DNA from: Thioclava dalianensis
GTDB taxonomy: Bacteria; Pseudomonadota; Alphaproteobacteria; Rhodobacterales; Rhodobacteraceae
Reading direction: 5' to 3'
NCBI RefSeq assembly: GCF_000715505.1
Contig: NZ_JHEH01000020.1
Location: forward strand, 1 to 57,804
Length of the DNA stretch: 57,804 bases
The position numbers and the translations under genes were made by a program. Every line of letters starts with the position of its first letter. The first letter of the stretch is position 1. The notes below the pieces were generated by a model. It made no database searches. It saw nothing but the letters and a program-made list of their open reading frames with translations, and was not told where the DNA came from. This document shows positions 1 through 8,945 of this stretch, piece by piece.

Positions 1-78
1 ATACACGAAAATCAATGGGTCCTGACCCTAAATCGAAATCCACGCGGTGACATGCTGCCCCCGCTGTCCGACGACATC

Positions 79-972
79 TCACGCGCGCGGCGAGATCGCC
101 CCGCTATGGCCCACCACTTCGGCGGCGCAGGCATGTGCGGCGGTGAGCCGCTCGGGCTCGGGCGCGCCGCGCAGGAAGGCTGCGAGATAGGCCCCGTTGA
201 AGCTGTCACCCGCGGCGGTCGTGTCCACGACATGGGTTGCAGGCGCGAAGCTCACGCCCGGGTCAACCGGCGCGCCAAGCGGGCAGGGACCCCCGCTGCC
301 GCGTTTGAGCGCGCCTGCATGCCACTCCCGCGCGCCAAAGCGGGCCAGCACACTCGCCTCGTCCGGGTCGCCGAAAATCGCCATTTCGTCATCGACGCTC
401 GGCAAGGCGATATCTGCGATCTCCCATGCGGCGGCAATTGCTGTGCGTGCGGCCTCGTGGCTTTCCCAGAGTAGCGGGCGGAAATTGGAATCAAACGCGA
501 TGTGGCAGCCGGTCTCTGCGCGGCGCGCGGCCAGCACTTTGAGCAACTGATCGCGCCCCTGCGGGCTCAGGATCGCAAGCGTGATCGCCGAGAACAGGTA
601 GATCCGCGCGGCGGGCAGCGTTTCGGAATCGAGCATCAATCCGCGCGCGGCGGATTGATCGCGCCAATAGTGAAAACTGCGCTCGCCCTGCGGATCGGTG
701 CTGACGGAATAAAGCCCGATATTGCGATCCGCGATGCGCGCGACATGGGCGGTGTCCACACCCTGCGCCTGCGCGAAATCCGCGAAATCCGCCGAAAGCG
801 GATCGCGCCCGATGCGCGAGTGAAAGGCGACCCGCCCCGGCGGCAGGTTCCGCGCGGCGTAGACGGCGGAGTTGAACATGTCGCCCGCAAAGCCGATCTG
901 CCAATCGGGCGATTTGCGCGTGTCGCGGCGCAGTTCGGCCATCACCTCGCCAATCGTAACGAGATCAAACAT
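79..972 (-). CDS. kdgK: 2-keto-3-deoxygluconate kinase (PfkB family)
   Basis: Sugar kinase of 297 residues that would phosphorylate 2-keto-3-deoxygluconate (KDG) to KDPG with ATP in the cytoplasm. The first strand reads MFDLVTIGEVMAEL. The ATP/anion-hole signature DTTAAGDSFNGAYL near residues 250-263 holds the catalytic Asp, in the A-A-G-D variant common in KDG kinases rather than G-A-G-D. I start at the ATG at 972 because it overlaps the uxuB stop as ATGA; a longer frame to 1053 lies inside uxuB. It ends the uxuA-uxuB-kdgK unit. No KDPG aldolase is present, so that step must be encoded elsewhere. Another PfkB sugar specificity is possible, but the neighbours point to KDG. Confidence 0.88.
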   Translation of the reverse strand: MFDLVTIGEVMAELRRDTRKSPDWQIGFAGDMFNSAVYAARNLPPGRVAFHSRIGRDPLSADFADFAQAQGVDTAHVARIADRNIGLYSVSTDPQGERSFHYWRDQSAARGLMLDSETLPAARIYLFSAITLAILSPQGRDQLLKVLAARRAETGCHIAFDSNFRPLLWESHEAARTAIAAAWEIADIALPSVDDEMAIFGDPDEASVLARFGAREWHAGALKRGSGGPCPLGAPVDPGVSFAPATHVVDTTAAGDSFNGAYLAAFLRGAPEPERLTAAHACAAEVVGHSGAISPRA

Positions 973-2435
973 CACTCTGCCTCCTTGCGGATCGCGGCCT
1001 CGACCCCGTCTTGCAAGAGTGTCGTGAGCTTTTGCTCGACCGCACCGCGCCATTTCGGGCTGTCGCTCAGGGAGTTCGGGACGAGGCCGGGCAGCGCATG
1101 CAGCGCGCGGCTGATCGCGGCGGCCTCGGTCTTGTCCTTGAGCGCGGCTGTGATTTCCTCGCCGCGCGGATCGTTGAGCGTATAGCTCGTGCCGTCCTCA
1201 TGACGCCCCAAAGCGTAGCGCATCCAGACCGCAGTGGCGAAGGCAAAGGCCGACAGATCGCCCCCGGCGCGCAGCGTATCGACCGCGGGCGCGAAAATCC
1301 GCTGCGGCAGTTTCTGCGTTCCGTCCATCGCGATCTGGGCCGTGCGATGCGCGATGGCCCGATTGGCAAACCGCGCCAGAAGCTGGTCGCGGTACGCCTG
1401 CAAATCAATCGCGTCAAGCGGTGGCAAGGTGGCGGCGGCAGCATCCATCTGGCGCGCAATCAGACGCGCCAGATCGGGCCGCGCCATCACATCGCGGACA
1501 TAGTCGCAGCCCGCCAGAAATCCGGCATAGGCCAGCATCGAATGCGCGCCGTTGAGCAGACGCAGCTTCATCAGCTCATAGGGCCGGACATCTTCGACAA
1601 AGAGCGCGCCGCCCGCCTCCCACGCCGGGCGGCCCGTCGGGAAATGATCCTCAATGACCCATTGCGAGAACGGCTCTGTCTCAATCGCGGCGTGATCTTC
1701 GCAGCCGGTCAGCGCCAGCGCATCGGCCAGCGTCTCGTCGGTCGCAGCCGGGGTGATCCGGTCAACCATCGTGGACGGGAAGGCGACCGTGTCTGCGATC
1801 CACTGGGCCAGCTCGGGATCGTGGTGTTCGGTGAAAGAGATCACCCCGCCGCGCAGCATCGCGCCATTATCGGGCAGGTTGTCACAGCACAAAACGGTAA
1901 AGGGATCATGGCCCGCCGCGCGCCGCGCACGCAGCGCCGCACTGAGCAGCCCCAGCACGCCCGAGGGCGTCTCGGGATGGGCGAGATCGGCTGCGACCGC
2001 CGGGTGGCTCGGATCGGCCTGATAGGCGTCGCGACTAATTCCATAGGCCTTTTCAGTCACACTGAGCGAGACGATCCGGGTGCTCGGATCGCTGAGCGCG
2101 CGCAGGATCTCCGCGCCACCCCCGGCGCCCGAGAGCGCCTTTGAGATCGCGCCGATGACCCGTCCGGTGCTTGCGGCATCGTCGCGCTCAATCACGGTAT
2201 AGAGCCCGTTCTGCGCGCTGAGCGCCTCGACGATCTCGACGCTGCGCAAGCTGACGCCGATGATCCGCCAGTCGCCCCCCTCTGCGGCCAAAGCCGCATC
2301 GGTATAGACGGCCTGATGGGCGCGGTGAAACGCCCCAAGCCCGAGATGGACGATCCCCGTCCCATGCGCGGAAGGGTCATAGCCGGGAAGATCGGCCGGG
2401 CCGTTGATATCCGCGAGGTGCTTGAGACGGGTCAT
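972..2435 (-). CDS. uxuB: D-mannonate oxidoreductase (fructuronate reductase)
   Basis: NAD-dependent long-chain dehydrogenase of the mannitol dehydrogenase family, 487 residues, the usual length. It begins MTRLKHLADINGPADLPGY, and the Rossmann-type stretch GIVHLGLGAFHRAHQAVY lies near residues 27-44. The family is shared by mannitol dehydrogenase, fructuronate reductase and tagaturonate reductase. The direct coupling to uxuA (4-nt ATGA overlap at 2432-2435) and to a KDG kinase, with uxaC nearby, makes fructuronate to mannonate reduction the best call. A polyol dehydrogenase is the alternative, and the sequence alone does not exclude it. Confidence 0.87.
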   Translation of the reverse strand: MTRLKHLADINGPADLPGYDPSAHGTGIVHLGLGAFHRAHQAVYTDAALAAEGGDWRIIGVSLRSVEIVEALSAQNGLYTVIERDDAASTGRVIGAISKALSGAGGGAEILRALSDPSTRIVSLSVTEKAYGISRDAYQADPSHPAVAADLAHPETPSGVLGLLSAALRARRAAGHDPFTVLCCDNLPDNGAMLRGGVISFTEHHDPELAQWIADTVAFPSTMVDRITPAATDETLADALALTGCEDHAAIETEPFSQWVIEDHFPTGRPAWEAGGALFVEDVRPYELMKLRLLNGAHSMLAYAGFLAGCDYVRDVMARPDLARLIARQMDAAAATLPPLDAIDLQAYRDQLLARFANRAIAHRTAQIAMDGTQKLPQRIFAPAVDTLRAGGDLSAFAFATAVWMRYALGRHEDGTSYTLNDPRGEEITAALKDKTEAAAISRALHALPGLVPNSLSDSPKWRGAVEQKLTTLLQDGVEAAIRKEAE

Positions 2436-3649
2436 GCGGTGGCTCCGTGTTTGGGGTGGGAGAGGGCGGTGATCACACCGCGCAACTCGGCCAGACCCTT
2501 GAGCCTGCCGATCAGTGGATAGCCCGGTTGGGCCTGCCGCGTGAGGTCATCGAGAATGTCCTGCCCATGATCTGGACGCATCGGGATCGAGACATCGGAG
2601 CGGCCCTCCGCGCGGCGACGGGCCTCTTCGCGTAGCACGGCGGCGATCACCGCCACAAGATCCACATCGCCGTCCAGATGGCGGGATTCATAGAACGAGC
2701 CCGGCGCGTTTGGGCTTTCGCGCGTGACATTGCGCAGATGCAGGAAATGGACCTTCGGCCCAAGCCGCTCCATCATACCGGCAAGATCATTGTCGCCGCG
2801 CGCGCCAAGCGATCCGGTGCACAGGGTGATGCCATTGGCGGGGCTGTCCACGGCACCGGTCAGCTGGCGAAAATCGGCTTCGGTCGACATGACGCGCGGC
2901 AGACCCAGCAGATCGAAGGGCGGATCGTCGGGGTGGCAGCACAGCCGCAGGCCAAGGCGCTCTGCGGTGGGTATGACCTCGGTCAGGAAATCCACGAAAT
3001 TCGTGCGAAGCCGGTCGGGGGTAACAGTGCGATACGCATCAAGATTGGCCTGCACATCCCTCAGCGAGAAGCTCTCTGCAGCGCCGGGCAGACCGAACAC
3101 CACATTGCGCGCAATCGCCTTCTTGGCGGCGTCATCCATTTTGGCAAAGCGGGCGCGGGCTTGCTCGATAATCTCGGGGGGGAAGGACTCTTTCGCGCCC
3201 GGGCGTTCCAGAATGAACAGATCGAAGGCAGCGAAATCCACGAAGTCGAAACGCATGCAGGTGGCGCCGTCCGGGCGGGGCCAGTGCAGATCCGTGCGCG
3301 TCCAGTCGAGCACGGGCATGAAATTGTAGCAGATGACCTCAAGCCCTGCGCGGGCGAGGTTCTCAAGGCTGGTCTTATAGGCGTCGATATGCGCGCGCCA
3401 TTCCCCGCTTTGTCGCTTGATATCTTCCGAGACGGGCAGGCTTTCGACAACCTCCCACGCCAGACCGGAGGGCGTGCCATCGGGCAGGCGCGCAATCTCG
3501 GACTGGCGCTGCGTGATGGCATCGGGCTGCCAGACCTGACCTGTGGGGATGTGATGCAGCGCGCTGACGACGCCTTCCACCCCCGCTTGCAGCATTTCCG
3601 ATGTTGAAACCGTATCCGACGGCCCAAACCAGCGCCAAGTCTGCCTCAT
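2432..3649 (-). CDS. uxuA: Mannonate dehydratase
   Basis: TIM-barrel dehydratase of 405 residues converting D-mannonate to 2-keto-3-deoxygluconate, normally with Fe2+ or Mn2+. Family landmarks visible are MRQTWRWFGPSDTVS at the N-terminus, the metal-site segment LCCHPDDPPFDLLG in mid-protein, HFLHLRNVTRE, and MRPDHGQDILDD near the end. I chose the ATG at 3649 because GGGAGGATAAGA precedes it at good spacing; an upstream extension to 3700 has no such site and does not look like the family. It is the first gene of the minus-strand unit, divergent from the GntR regulator at 3772. A second, shorter UxuA-like gene lies at 43713-44681. Confidence 0.93.
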   Translation of the reverse strand: MRQTWRWFGPSDTVSTSEMLQAGVEGVVSALHHIPTGQVWQPDAITQRQSEIARLPDGTPSGLAWEVVESLPVSEDIKRQSGEWRAHIDAYKTSLENLARAGLEVICYNFMPVLDWTRTDLHWPRPDGATCMRFDFVDFAAFDLFILERPGAKESFPPEIIEQARARFAKMDDAAKKAIARNVVFGLPGAAESFSLRDVQANLDAYRTVTPDRLRTNFVDFLTEVIPTAERLGLRLCCHPDDPPFDLLGLPRVMSTEADFRQLTGAVDSPANGITLCTGSLGARGDNDLAGMMERLGPKVHFLHLRNVTRESPNAPGSFYESRHLDGDVDLVAVIAAVLREEARRRAEGRSDVSIPMRPDHGQDILDDLTRQAQPGYPLIGRLKGLAELRGVITALSHPKHGATA

Positions 3650-3727
3650 TCTTATCCTCCCGAGCGGTTCTATCCGTGCCTGCGCATGGAACTTGGGCAC
3701 CCTAGCACGGCGCAGTTCGGTTGACTA

Positions 3728-3742
3728 GTATGGTGGTATGGT
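3728..3742. promoter_or_regulatory. Direct repeat in the uxuA/gntR divergent promoter
   Basis: The heptamer GTATGGT occurs at 3728-3734 and again at 3736-3742, an 8-bp period. A TTGACT at 3721-3726 is a possible -35 for the plus-strand regulator. The repeat lies between the two divergent starts (3649 and 3772), a fitting place for the GntR protein encoded next door. Assignment as its operator is inference. Confidence 0.4.
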
Positions 3743-3771
3743 TTAGTGTCTCGGCTCAGGAGGATTTCACG

Positions 3772-4473
3772 ATGAGCGCTCAGCATCCGAGAGAAATGCT
3801 AAATCTTAGCGCCGCGGTCTCGCCGCAGGTGTTTCGCTTGCTGCGTAACCGGATCATTCGCGGCGATCTGGAACCGGGCACGCGCCTGTCGGAGGCCGAG
3901 ATCGGCGCCGAATATGAGGTGAGTCGTCAGCCGGTGCGCGAGGCGTTCATCAAGCTCGCCGATGAGGGGCTCTTGGAGATCCGGCCGCAGCGCGGAACCT
4001 TCGTGCGCAAGATCGCCGTCTCGGCGGTGATGGATGCGCGTTTCGTGCGCGAGGCGATTGAGGCCGATGTCGTCAAACTGTTGGCCATGACGGGCAACCC
4101 GGCGCTGCATCGCGAGCTGCGCACTCAGATCGCAGCACAGCGTGAGCGCGTTGAGGCAGGCGACAATCTTGGCTTCATGGAGCTGGATGAGCGCTTTCAC
4201 CGTACCCTCGCAGAGGCCGCCGACAAGCACCACGCCTGGTCGATGGTCGAGACCATCAAGTCGCAGATGGACCGGGTGCGCTATCTCAGCACGAAGCGCT
4301 TTCCCATGGAAAACCTTGTGCATCAGCACGCTGAGGTGGTCGCAGCGCTTGAGCGGGAAAACCCCGCCGAGGCCGAGGCTGCGATGCGTCAGCACCTGCA
4401 GGCGATCCTGAGTGATCTGCCCGACATCGTGGAAGACAAACCAACATATTTCGACGCATCCGAGAGGATCTGA
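3772..4473 (+). CDS. GntR-family (FCD domain) regulator of the hexuronate genes
   Basis: Transcription regulator of 233 residues. Residues about 15-80 form the winged helix, with the recognition region EYEVSRQPVREAFIKLADEG and the wing RPQRGTFVRKI. The rest is an all-helical FCD ligand domain with metal-ligand-type histidines (ERFHRTLAEAAD and HQHAEVVAAL). I start at ATG 3772, which has CAGGAGGATTTCACG in front; an upstream TTG in frame at 3721 is unlikely. It lies between uxuA (divergent) and dctP (same strand), so it probably represses both in the absence of a hexuronate or a pathway intermediate. The effector is inferred. Confidence 0.85.
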   Translation: MSAQHPREMLNLSAAVSPQVFRLLRNRIIRGDLEPGTRLSEAEIGAEYEVSRQPVREAFIKLADEGLLEIRPQRGTFVRKIAVSAVMDARFVREAIEADVVKLLAMTGNPALHRELRTQIAAQRERVEAGDNLGFMELDERFHRTLAEAADKHHAWSMVETIKSQMDRVRYLSTKRFPMENLVHQHAEVVAALERENPAEAEAAMRQHLQAILSDLPDIVEDKPTYFDASERI

Positions 4474-4526
4474 ACGGCACCTAGGAGCGTCGCTTACGGC
4501 AATGAAACTCTAGGGAGGAGAAGAAG

Positions 4527-5531
4527 ATGACACGGAAAACCATGAGCCGCCGCGCCGCCTTGCAAGGCATCGTCGGCACGGTCGCAGCCACCGGGGTGTT
4601 CTCGATCGGGCGGCGCGCCTCTGCCGCAGGGCAGGCGCTTTCGATCAACACGGCGCTCGCCACGACAGACCCGCTCTATAAGGGTCTTGAGGCGATGCAG
4701 GCGAATGTGGCGAAAGCCTCGGATGGCCGCCTTGAGATCAAACTGTTCCCGCAATCCCAGCTCGGGCCTGATGAAGACGTGCTCGAGCAGGCCCGCGCCG
4801 GCGCTCCGGTCGCGGTGGTCGTGGATGGCGGACGCCTTGCGGTCTATCAAGAAGAGTTCGGCGTGCTCGGCGCGCCCTATCTCGCGCCCGGTTATGACGG
4901 GATGCGCAAGGTCGTGACCTCGCCGATGTTCGAAGAGTGGGTCGGCAAGCTCAATACCGGCTCGCAGCTTCAGGTGCTCTCGTTCAACTGGTGGCAGGGT
5001 CTGCGCCACGTGCTGACCCAGAAGGAAGTGAACACCCCCGACGATCTGCACGGCGTTCGGATGCGCACGCCCGGCGCGCCGGTCTGGATCAAGACGATTG
5101 CCGCAATGGGAGCCACACCCACGCCGATGCCTTGGGGCGATGTCTATTCGGCCCTGTCGAGCAATGTGCTCGACGGCGCCGAAGCGCAGCTCCCCGCGGT
5201 GGTTGGGGCCAAGCTCGACGAGGTGATTACCCATATCACCAAGACCGGCCATATCAACCTGATCACCGGGGTCGTCACCTCGGGGCCGTGGTTCGACGGG
5301 CTCGACGATGATCTCAAGAAGATCCTGCGCGACGAGTCGGTCAAGGCAGGCGATATCGCCTCGAACGGCACGAGCGACTCGCTGGCTTCGATCGAACAGA
5401 GCCTGAAGGACAAGGGACTTTCGGTGCGCGACATCGACACCTCGCCCTTCGTCAAGGCGACGGCGCCGGTCTATGACGAGCTGGGCTATGGTGCGCTGCG
5501 CGACAAATTGCAGGGCATCGCAAACGCCTGA
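4527..5531 (+). CDS. dctP: TRAP transporter solute-binding protein (DctP type)
   Basis: Periplasmic binding protein of a TRAP transporter, 334 residues. A twin-arginine signal is visible: MSRRAALQGIVGTVAATG followed by an alanine-rich cleavage region near RRASAAG. The mature part has the DctP-family pattern DGRLEIKLFPQSQLGPDEDV and later GVRMRTPGAPVW, the usual stretch containing the ligand-carboxylate arginine. A good Shine-Dalgarno (GGGAGGAGAAGAAG) precedes the ATG. It is followed by dctQ, dctM and uxaC. The context implies a hexuronate such as glucuronate or galacturonate as ligand; the sequence supports only an organic acid. Confidence 0.88.
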   Translation: MTRKTMSRRAALQGIVGTVAATGVFSIGRRASAAGQALSINTALATTDPLYKGLEAMQANVAKASDGRLEIKLFPQSQLGPDEDVLEQARAGAPVAVVVDGGRLAVYQEEFGVLGAPYLAPGYDGMRKVVTSPMFEEWVGKLNTGSQLQVLSFNWWQGLRHVLTQKEVNTPDDLHGVRMRTPGAPVWIKTIAAMGATPTPMPWGDVYSALSSNVLDGAEAQLPAVVGAKLDEVITHITKTGHINLITGVVTSGPWFDGLDDDLKKILRDESVKAGDIASNGTSDSLASIEQSLKDKGLSVRDIDTSPFVKATAPVYDELGYGALRDKLQGIANA

Positions 5532-5539
5532 CACTGACA

Positions 5540-5566
5540 GCCGGAGCGCAGCAATCGCGCTCCGGC
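5540..5566 (+). terminator. Intercistronic hairpin after dctP
   Basis: A perfect 10-bp stem, GCCGGAGCGC (5540-5549) and GCGCTCCGGC (5557-5566), with a 7-nt loop, starts 9 nt after the dctP stop and is followed by CTTTC. It may partly terminate transcription or shield the upstream mRNA, giving more binding protein than membrane subunits. Confidence 0.65.
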
Positions 5567-5645
5567 CTTTCGCGATCTACGCGCCTGTCGCATGATGCCC
5601 TTGCCGGGCGCATAGCATAGCCGGGTGCGTCAAACGGGGGCCTCC

Positions 5646-6149
5646 ATGACGCGCATCTTGAACACGGTCGAACTTGCCGTGGGTATCATCCTTCTTGCGA
5701 CAATCACCTTTCTTGTCTTCATCGCCGCAGTCATGCGGTTTTTCGGCCATCCGCTGATCTGGTCGGTCGATCTCGCGCAGCTTTTGTTCATCTGGCTGTG
5801 CTTCGTCGGGGCCACGCGTGCGATGCGACAGCGGGTTCATCTGGGCGTCGATTTCCTCGTGCGGCTGCTGCCGCATCGTGCGCGGTTGTGGCTTGAGAGC
5901 GCGCTCTATCTGGTCTTTTGCGCCTTTTTGCTGGCGCTGACGGTCGAGGGCTACAAGCTCACGATGATGAATATGCAGCGCAAGTTTGGGGATTCCGGGC
6001 TGCCCTATGCCTGGGTCACCATCGCGGTGCCCGTCGGATCGGTTCTACTGATCATTGCGATGACCCAGAATCTCATTTCTGCGTGGCGCGGGCGCGACCG
6101 CGAAGGGACACTCGTCTTCACCTCGCATAGCTCGGAAGGGGAGATCTGA
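5646..6149 (+). CDS. dctQ: TRAP transporter small permease (DctQ type)
   Basis: Inner-membrane protein of 167 residues with four hydrophobic segments (about residues 10-32, 42-60, 80-102 and 122-145). The loop motif WSVDLAQLLFIWLCFVGATR is typical of DctQ. It pairs with DctM to drive Na+-coupled uptake. I prefer ATG 5646, followed by TRILNTVELAVG; the GTG at 5625 is an in-frame alternative adding seven residues. It lies 1 nt from dctM. Confidence 0.87.
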   Translation: MTRILNTVELAVGIILLATITFLVFIAAVMRFFGHPLIWSVDLAQLLFIWLCFVGATRAMRQRVHLGVDFLVRLLPHRARLWLESALYLVFCAFLLALTVEGYKLTMMNMQRKFGDSGLPYAWVTIAVPVGSVLLIIAMTQNLISAWRGRDREGTLVFTSHSSEGEI

Positions 6150-6150
6150 G

Positions 6151-7431
6151 ATGCTCCTGATCGCCATCGTTTTCTTTGCCCTGCTGATCCTCGGGGCGCC
6201 GGTCGCCTTTGCCATTGGCATCTCGGGCTTCACCTTCTTTCTGACCTCTGACGTGATGCCCGTGGCAATCGGGGTGCAGAAAATCGCCACCGTGTCGCAA
6301 AGCTTCCCGCTTCTGGCGGTGCCGTTCTTCGTGCTGGCCGGACATCTGATGAATGAGAGCGGCATCACAGAGCGGCTGTTCAAGTTCTCGCATGTGGCCG
6401 TGGCCTGGATGGCAGGCGGGCTGGCGCAGGTGTCGATCATCCTGTCGACGCTGATGGGCGGCGTGTCGGGCTCGGCCGTGGCCGATGCCGCGATGGAGGC
6501 CCGGATTCTCGGGCCGCAAATGATTGGCGCGGGCTATTCCAAGGGCTATGCCTCCTCGGTCATCGCGCTCTCTTCGCTCATCACCTCGACCATCCCGCCC
6601 TCGATCGGGCTGATCCTTTATGGCTATGTAGGGCAGGTCTCGATCGGGCGGCTGTTCATGGCCGGGATCATCCCGGGCGTCCTGATGATGATCTTCCTGA
6701 TGGTCGCGGCGTGGCTGGTGGCCAAGCGGCGCAACTATGTCGTGGCCGACAGCGTCAAGCCCACCTGGGGCGAGCTGGGCCGCGCGGCATGGCAGGCAAA
6801 ATTCGCGCTGCTCTTCCCGGTGCTCCTGATCTTCTCGATCCGCGGCGGGATCTTCACCCCTTCCGAGGTCGGTGCCTTCGCCGTGGTTTACGCAATCATC
6901 GTGGGCTTCTTTCTTCATGGCGATCTGACTGTCGCGCGAATGAAAACCGCCTTCACCGATGCGATCACCGATATCGGCCTGATCATGTTGATCATCCTGA
7001 TGAGCGGCATGATCGGCTTTGCGATCATCTTCCTGCAGGCGCCGCAAAGCATCGCAAGCGCGCTGCTATCAACCCTCTCGGATCCGCGCGCTATCGTGGC
7101 GGTGATCCTGATCAGCCTGTTCATCGCGGGGCTGTTCTTCGAGAGCACGATCCTTGTCCTGCTGCTCACGCCGATCTTTGTGCCGGTGATCGAAAAGGCG
7201 GGCGTCGACCCGGTGCATTTCGGTATCCTGATGATGACGATCGTGACGCTTGGCTCGATGACGCCGCCTGTTGGGGTTGCGATGTATACCGTCTGCGGCA
7301 TTCTCAAGACACCGCTTGAGGACTACATCCGCGAGTCGCTGCCCTTCTTCCTCGCCATCTTCGTGCTGTTGCTGTTGCTCTTGTTCGTTCCGCAGCTCAC
7401 GCTCTTTCTGCCCAATCTGATGTTTGGATAA
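6151..7431 (+). CDS. dctM: TRAP transporter large permease (DctM type)
   Basis: Integral membrane transporter subunit of 426 residues, the standard length, with about twelve hydrophobic spans. Family signatures include LGAPVAFAIGISGF near the start, VPFFVLAGHLMNESGITERL, GGVSGSAVADAA, and MTPPVGVAMYTVCGI near the C-terminus. The gene follows dctQ after 1 nt and runs into uxaC after 3 nt, so uptake and the first catabolic enzyme are co-transcribed. Confidence 0.92.
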   Translation: MLLIAIVFFALLILGAPVAFAIGISGFTFFLTSDVMPVAIGVQKIATVSQSFPLLAVPFFVLAGHLMNESGITERLFKFSHVAVAWMAGGLAQVSIILSTLMGGVSGSAVADAAMEARILGPQMIGAGYSKGYASSVIALSSLITSTIPPSIGLILYGYVGQVSIGRLFMAGIIPGVLMMIFLMVAAWLVAKRRNYVVADSVKPTWGELGRAAWQAKFALLFPVLLIFSIRGGIFTPSEVGAFAVVYAIIVGFFLHGDLTVARMKTAFTDAITDIGLIMLIILMSGMIGFAIIFLQAPQSIASALLSTLSDPRAIVAVILISLFIAGLFFESTILVLLLTPIFVPVIEKAGVDPVHFGILMMTIVTLGSMTPPVGVAMYTVCGILKTPLEDYIRESLPFFLAIFVLLLLLLFVPQLTLFLPNLMFG

Positions 7432-7434
7432 CCC

Positions 7435-8844
7435 ATGGCTCAATTTCTCGATCCCGACCGTTTGTTTCCGGCCGATCCGGCTCAGCGGAACATTGCGCGT
7501 GACCTCTACGAGTCGGTGCAAGGCCTGCCCATCGTGTCCCCGCACGGCCATACCGATCCGGGCTGGTTTGCACATAACCCCGCCTTCAGCGATGCGACGA
7601 GCCTGTTTCTGACGCCCGATCACTACGTCTTGCGAATGCTCAAATCGCAGGGGCTGAGCTATGACGATCTGGGCGTGCCCCGGCGCGACGGCGCGCAGGT
7701 GGCCGAGCCGCGTGCGGCGTGGCGTCACTTCGCGGCGCATTACCATCTCTTTGCGGGCACGCCCTCGCAGCTTTGGATCGATCACGCGATGTCTTGGGGC
7801 TTTGGCATCTCCGAGCGTCTGAGCGCGGGGAATGCCGATGCGATCTTTGACACGATTGGCCAGCAATTGCCGCGCGATGAGATGCGGCCGCTGGCCATTT
7901 TGGACCGCGCCAATGTCGAGGTGATCGCGACGACGGAATTCGCGCTCGATCCGCTGGAGGCGCAGGGGGAGCTGGCCGCAAAAGGGCTCACGAAACGGGT
8001 GCGCACCACCTATCGCCCCGATGACGTGACCGATCCCGACCATCCCGATTTCGCGGCCAATCTGGCGCGTCTTGGCGCGCTGACCGATTGCGACACCGCC
8101 CGCTGGGAGGGGTTGATCGAGGCCCATCGCAGGCGGCGCGCAACCTTCCGCAGCTTTGGCGCCTGTGCCACCGATCATGGCGTGCCCACCGCGCGCACCG
8201 CCGATCTGGCCGAGGGCGAGAAACAACCGCTCTTGGACCGCGTGCTCAGCGGCGATTTCGATCCGCAGGAGGCCGAGCTGTTTCGCGCCCAGATGCTGAG
8301 CGAAATGGCGGCGCTGTCGGTCGAGGATGGCATGGTGATGCAGATCCATGCCGGGGTGATGCGCAACACTGATCCCGAGTTGATGCGCACGCGCGGCCCC
8401 AATCTGGGCGCCGATATTCCGCAGCCCGTCTCGCCCGCGCAAGATCTCGGCCCGCTCTTGCGCCGGTTTGGCAACGCGCCCGGCTTCCGCTTGATCTTCT
8501 TCTGCCTCGACGAAAGCGTGCTGAGCCGGGAGCTGGCGCCGATGGCGGGCTACTGGCCCGCGCTGCGGCTGGGGCCGCCATGGTGGTTCCATGACAGCCC
8601 GCGCGGCATCGCCCGCTATCTCGACGGGGTGGTGGAATCCGCGGGCTTCCTCAATCTCGCGGGCTTCAACGACGATACCCGCGCCCTGCTGTCGATACCC
8701 GCACGTCACGATGTCTGGCGCAGATGCTGCGCGACGTTCCTCGCCGATATGGTGGCGCGTCATCTGATCGATCCATCCCATGCGCGCGAGCTGGCGGGAT
8801 GGCTCTCGTATGATGCGGCCCGCGAGGCTTACCGCCTCGACTGA
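7435..8844 (+). CDS. uxaC: Glucuronate/galacturonate isomerase
   Basis: Uronate isomerase of 469 residues, the amidohydrolase-related UxaC family, converting D-glucuronate to D-fructuronate (and D-galacturonate to D-tagaturonate). The metal-binding SPHGHTDP sits near residues 35-42. Further family segments are HYHLFAGTPSQLWIDHA, MVMQIHAGVMRNTDPEL and PPWWFHDSPRG. It is the last gene of the gntR-dctPQM-uxaC unit and feeds fructuronate to UxuB on the opposite strand. No tagaturonate reductase or altronate dehydratase is present, so glucuronate is the better-supported substrate. Confidence 0.95.
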   Translation: MAQFLDPDRLFPADPAQRNIARDLYESVQGLPIVSPHGHTDPGWFAHNPAFSDATSLFLTPDHYVLRMLKSQGLSYDDLGVPRRDGAQVAEPRAAWRHFAAHYHLFAGTPSQLWIDHAMSWGFGISERLSAGNADAIFDTIGQQLPRDEMRPLAILDRANVEVIATTEFALDPLEAQGELAAKGLTKRVRTTYRPDDVTDPDHPDFAANLARLGALTDCDTARWEGLIEAHRRRRATFRSFGACATDHGVPTARTADLAEGEKQPLLDRVLSGDFDPQEAELFRAQMLSEMAALSVEDGMVMQIHAGVMRNTDPELMRTRGPNLGADIPQPVSPAQDLGPLLRRFGNAPGFRLIFFCLDESVLSRELAPMAGYWPALRLGPPWWFHDSPRGIARYLDGVVESAGFLNLAGFNDDTRALLSIPARHDVWRRCCATFLADMVARHLIDPSHARELAGWLSYDAAREAYRLD

Positions 8845-8850
8845 GGCACC

Positions 8851-8896
8851 GCCCTTAGCGGGGCGTCGCAATGTAGCGCGACGCCCCGCTAAGGGC
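8851..8896. terminator. Long perfect hairpin after uxaC
   Basis: Two 19-nt arms (8851-8869 and 8878-8896) are exact reverse complements around the loop AATGTAGC, just after the uxaC stop. No T-run follows in either direction. It probably ends the uxaC message and may shield it from the gabT side; a small repeat-derived element is another reading. Confidence 0.7.
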
Positions 8897-8945
8897 TGAG
8901 CTATTCGATCCCGCCGGGGCAGATATTCTTGATTTACAGAAAATC

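Noticed and set aside
1-78. GGGTCCTGACCC near 17-28 as an insertion-sequence end
   Set aside because: A short palindrome alone, with kdgK apparently complete beside it, is not enough evidence.
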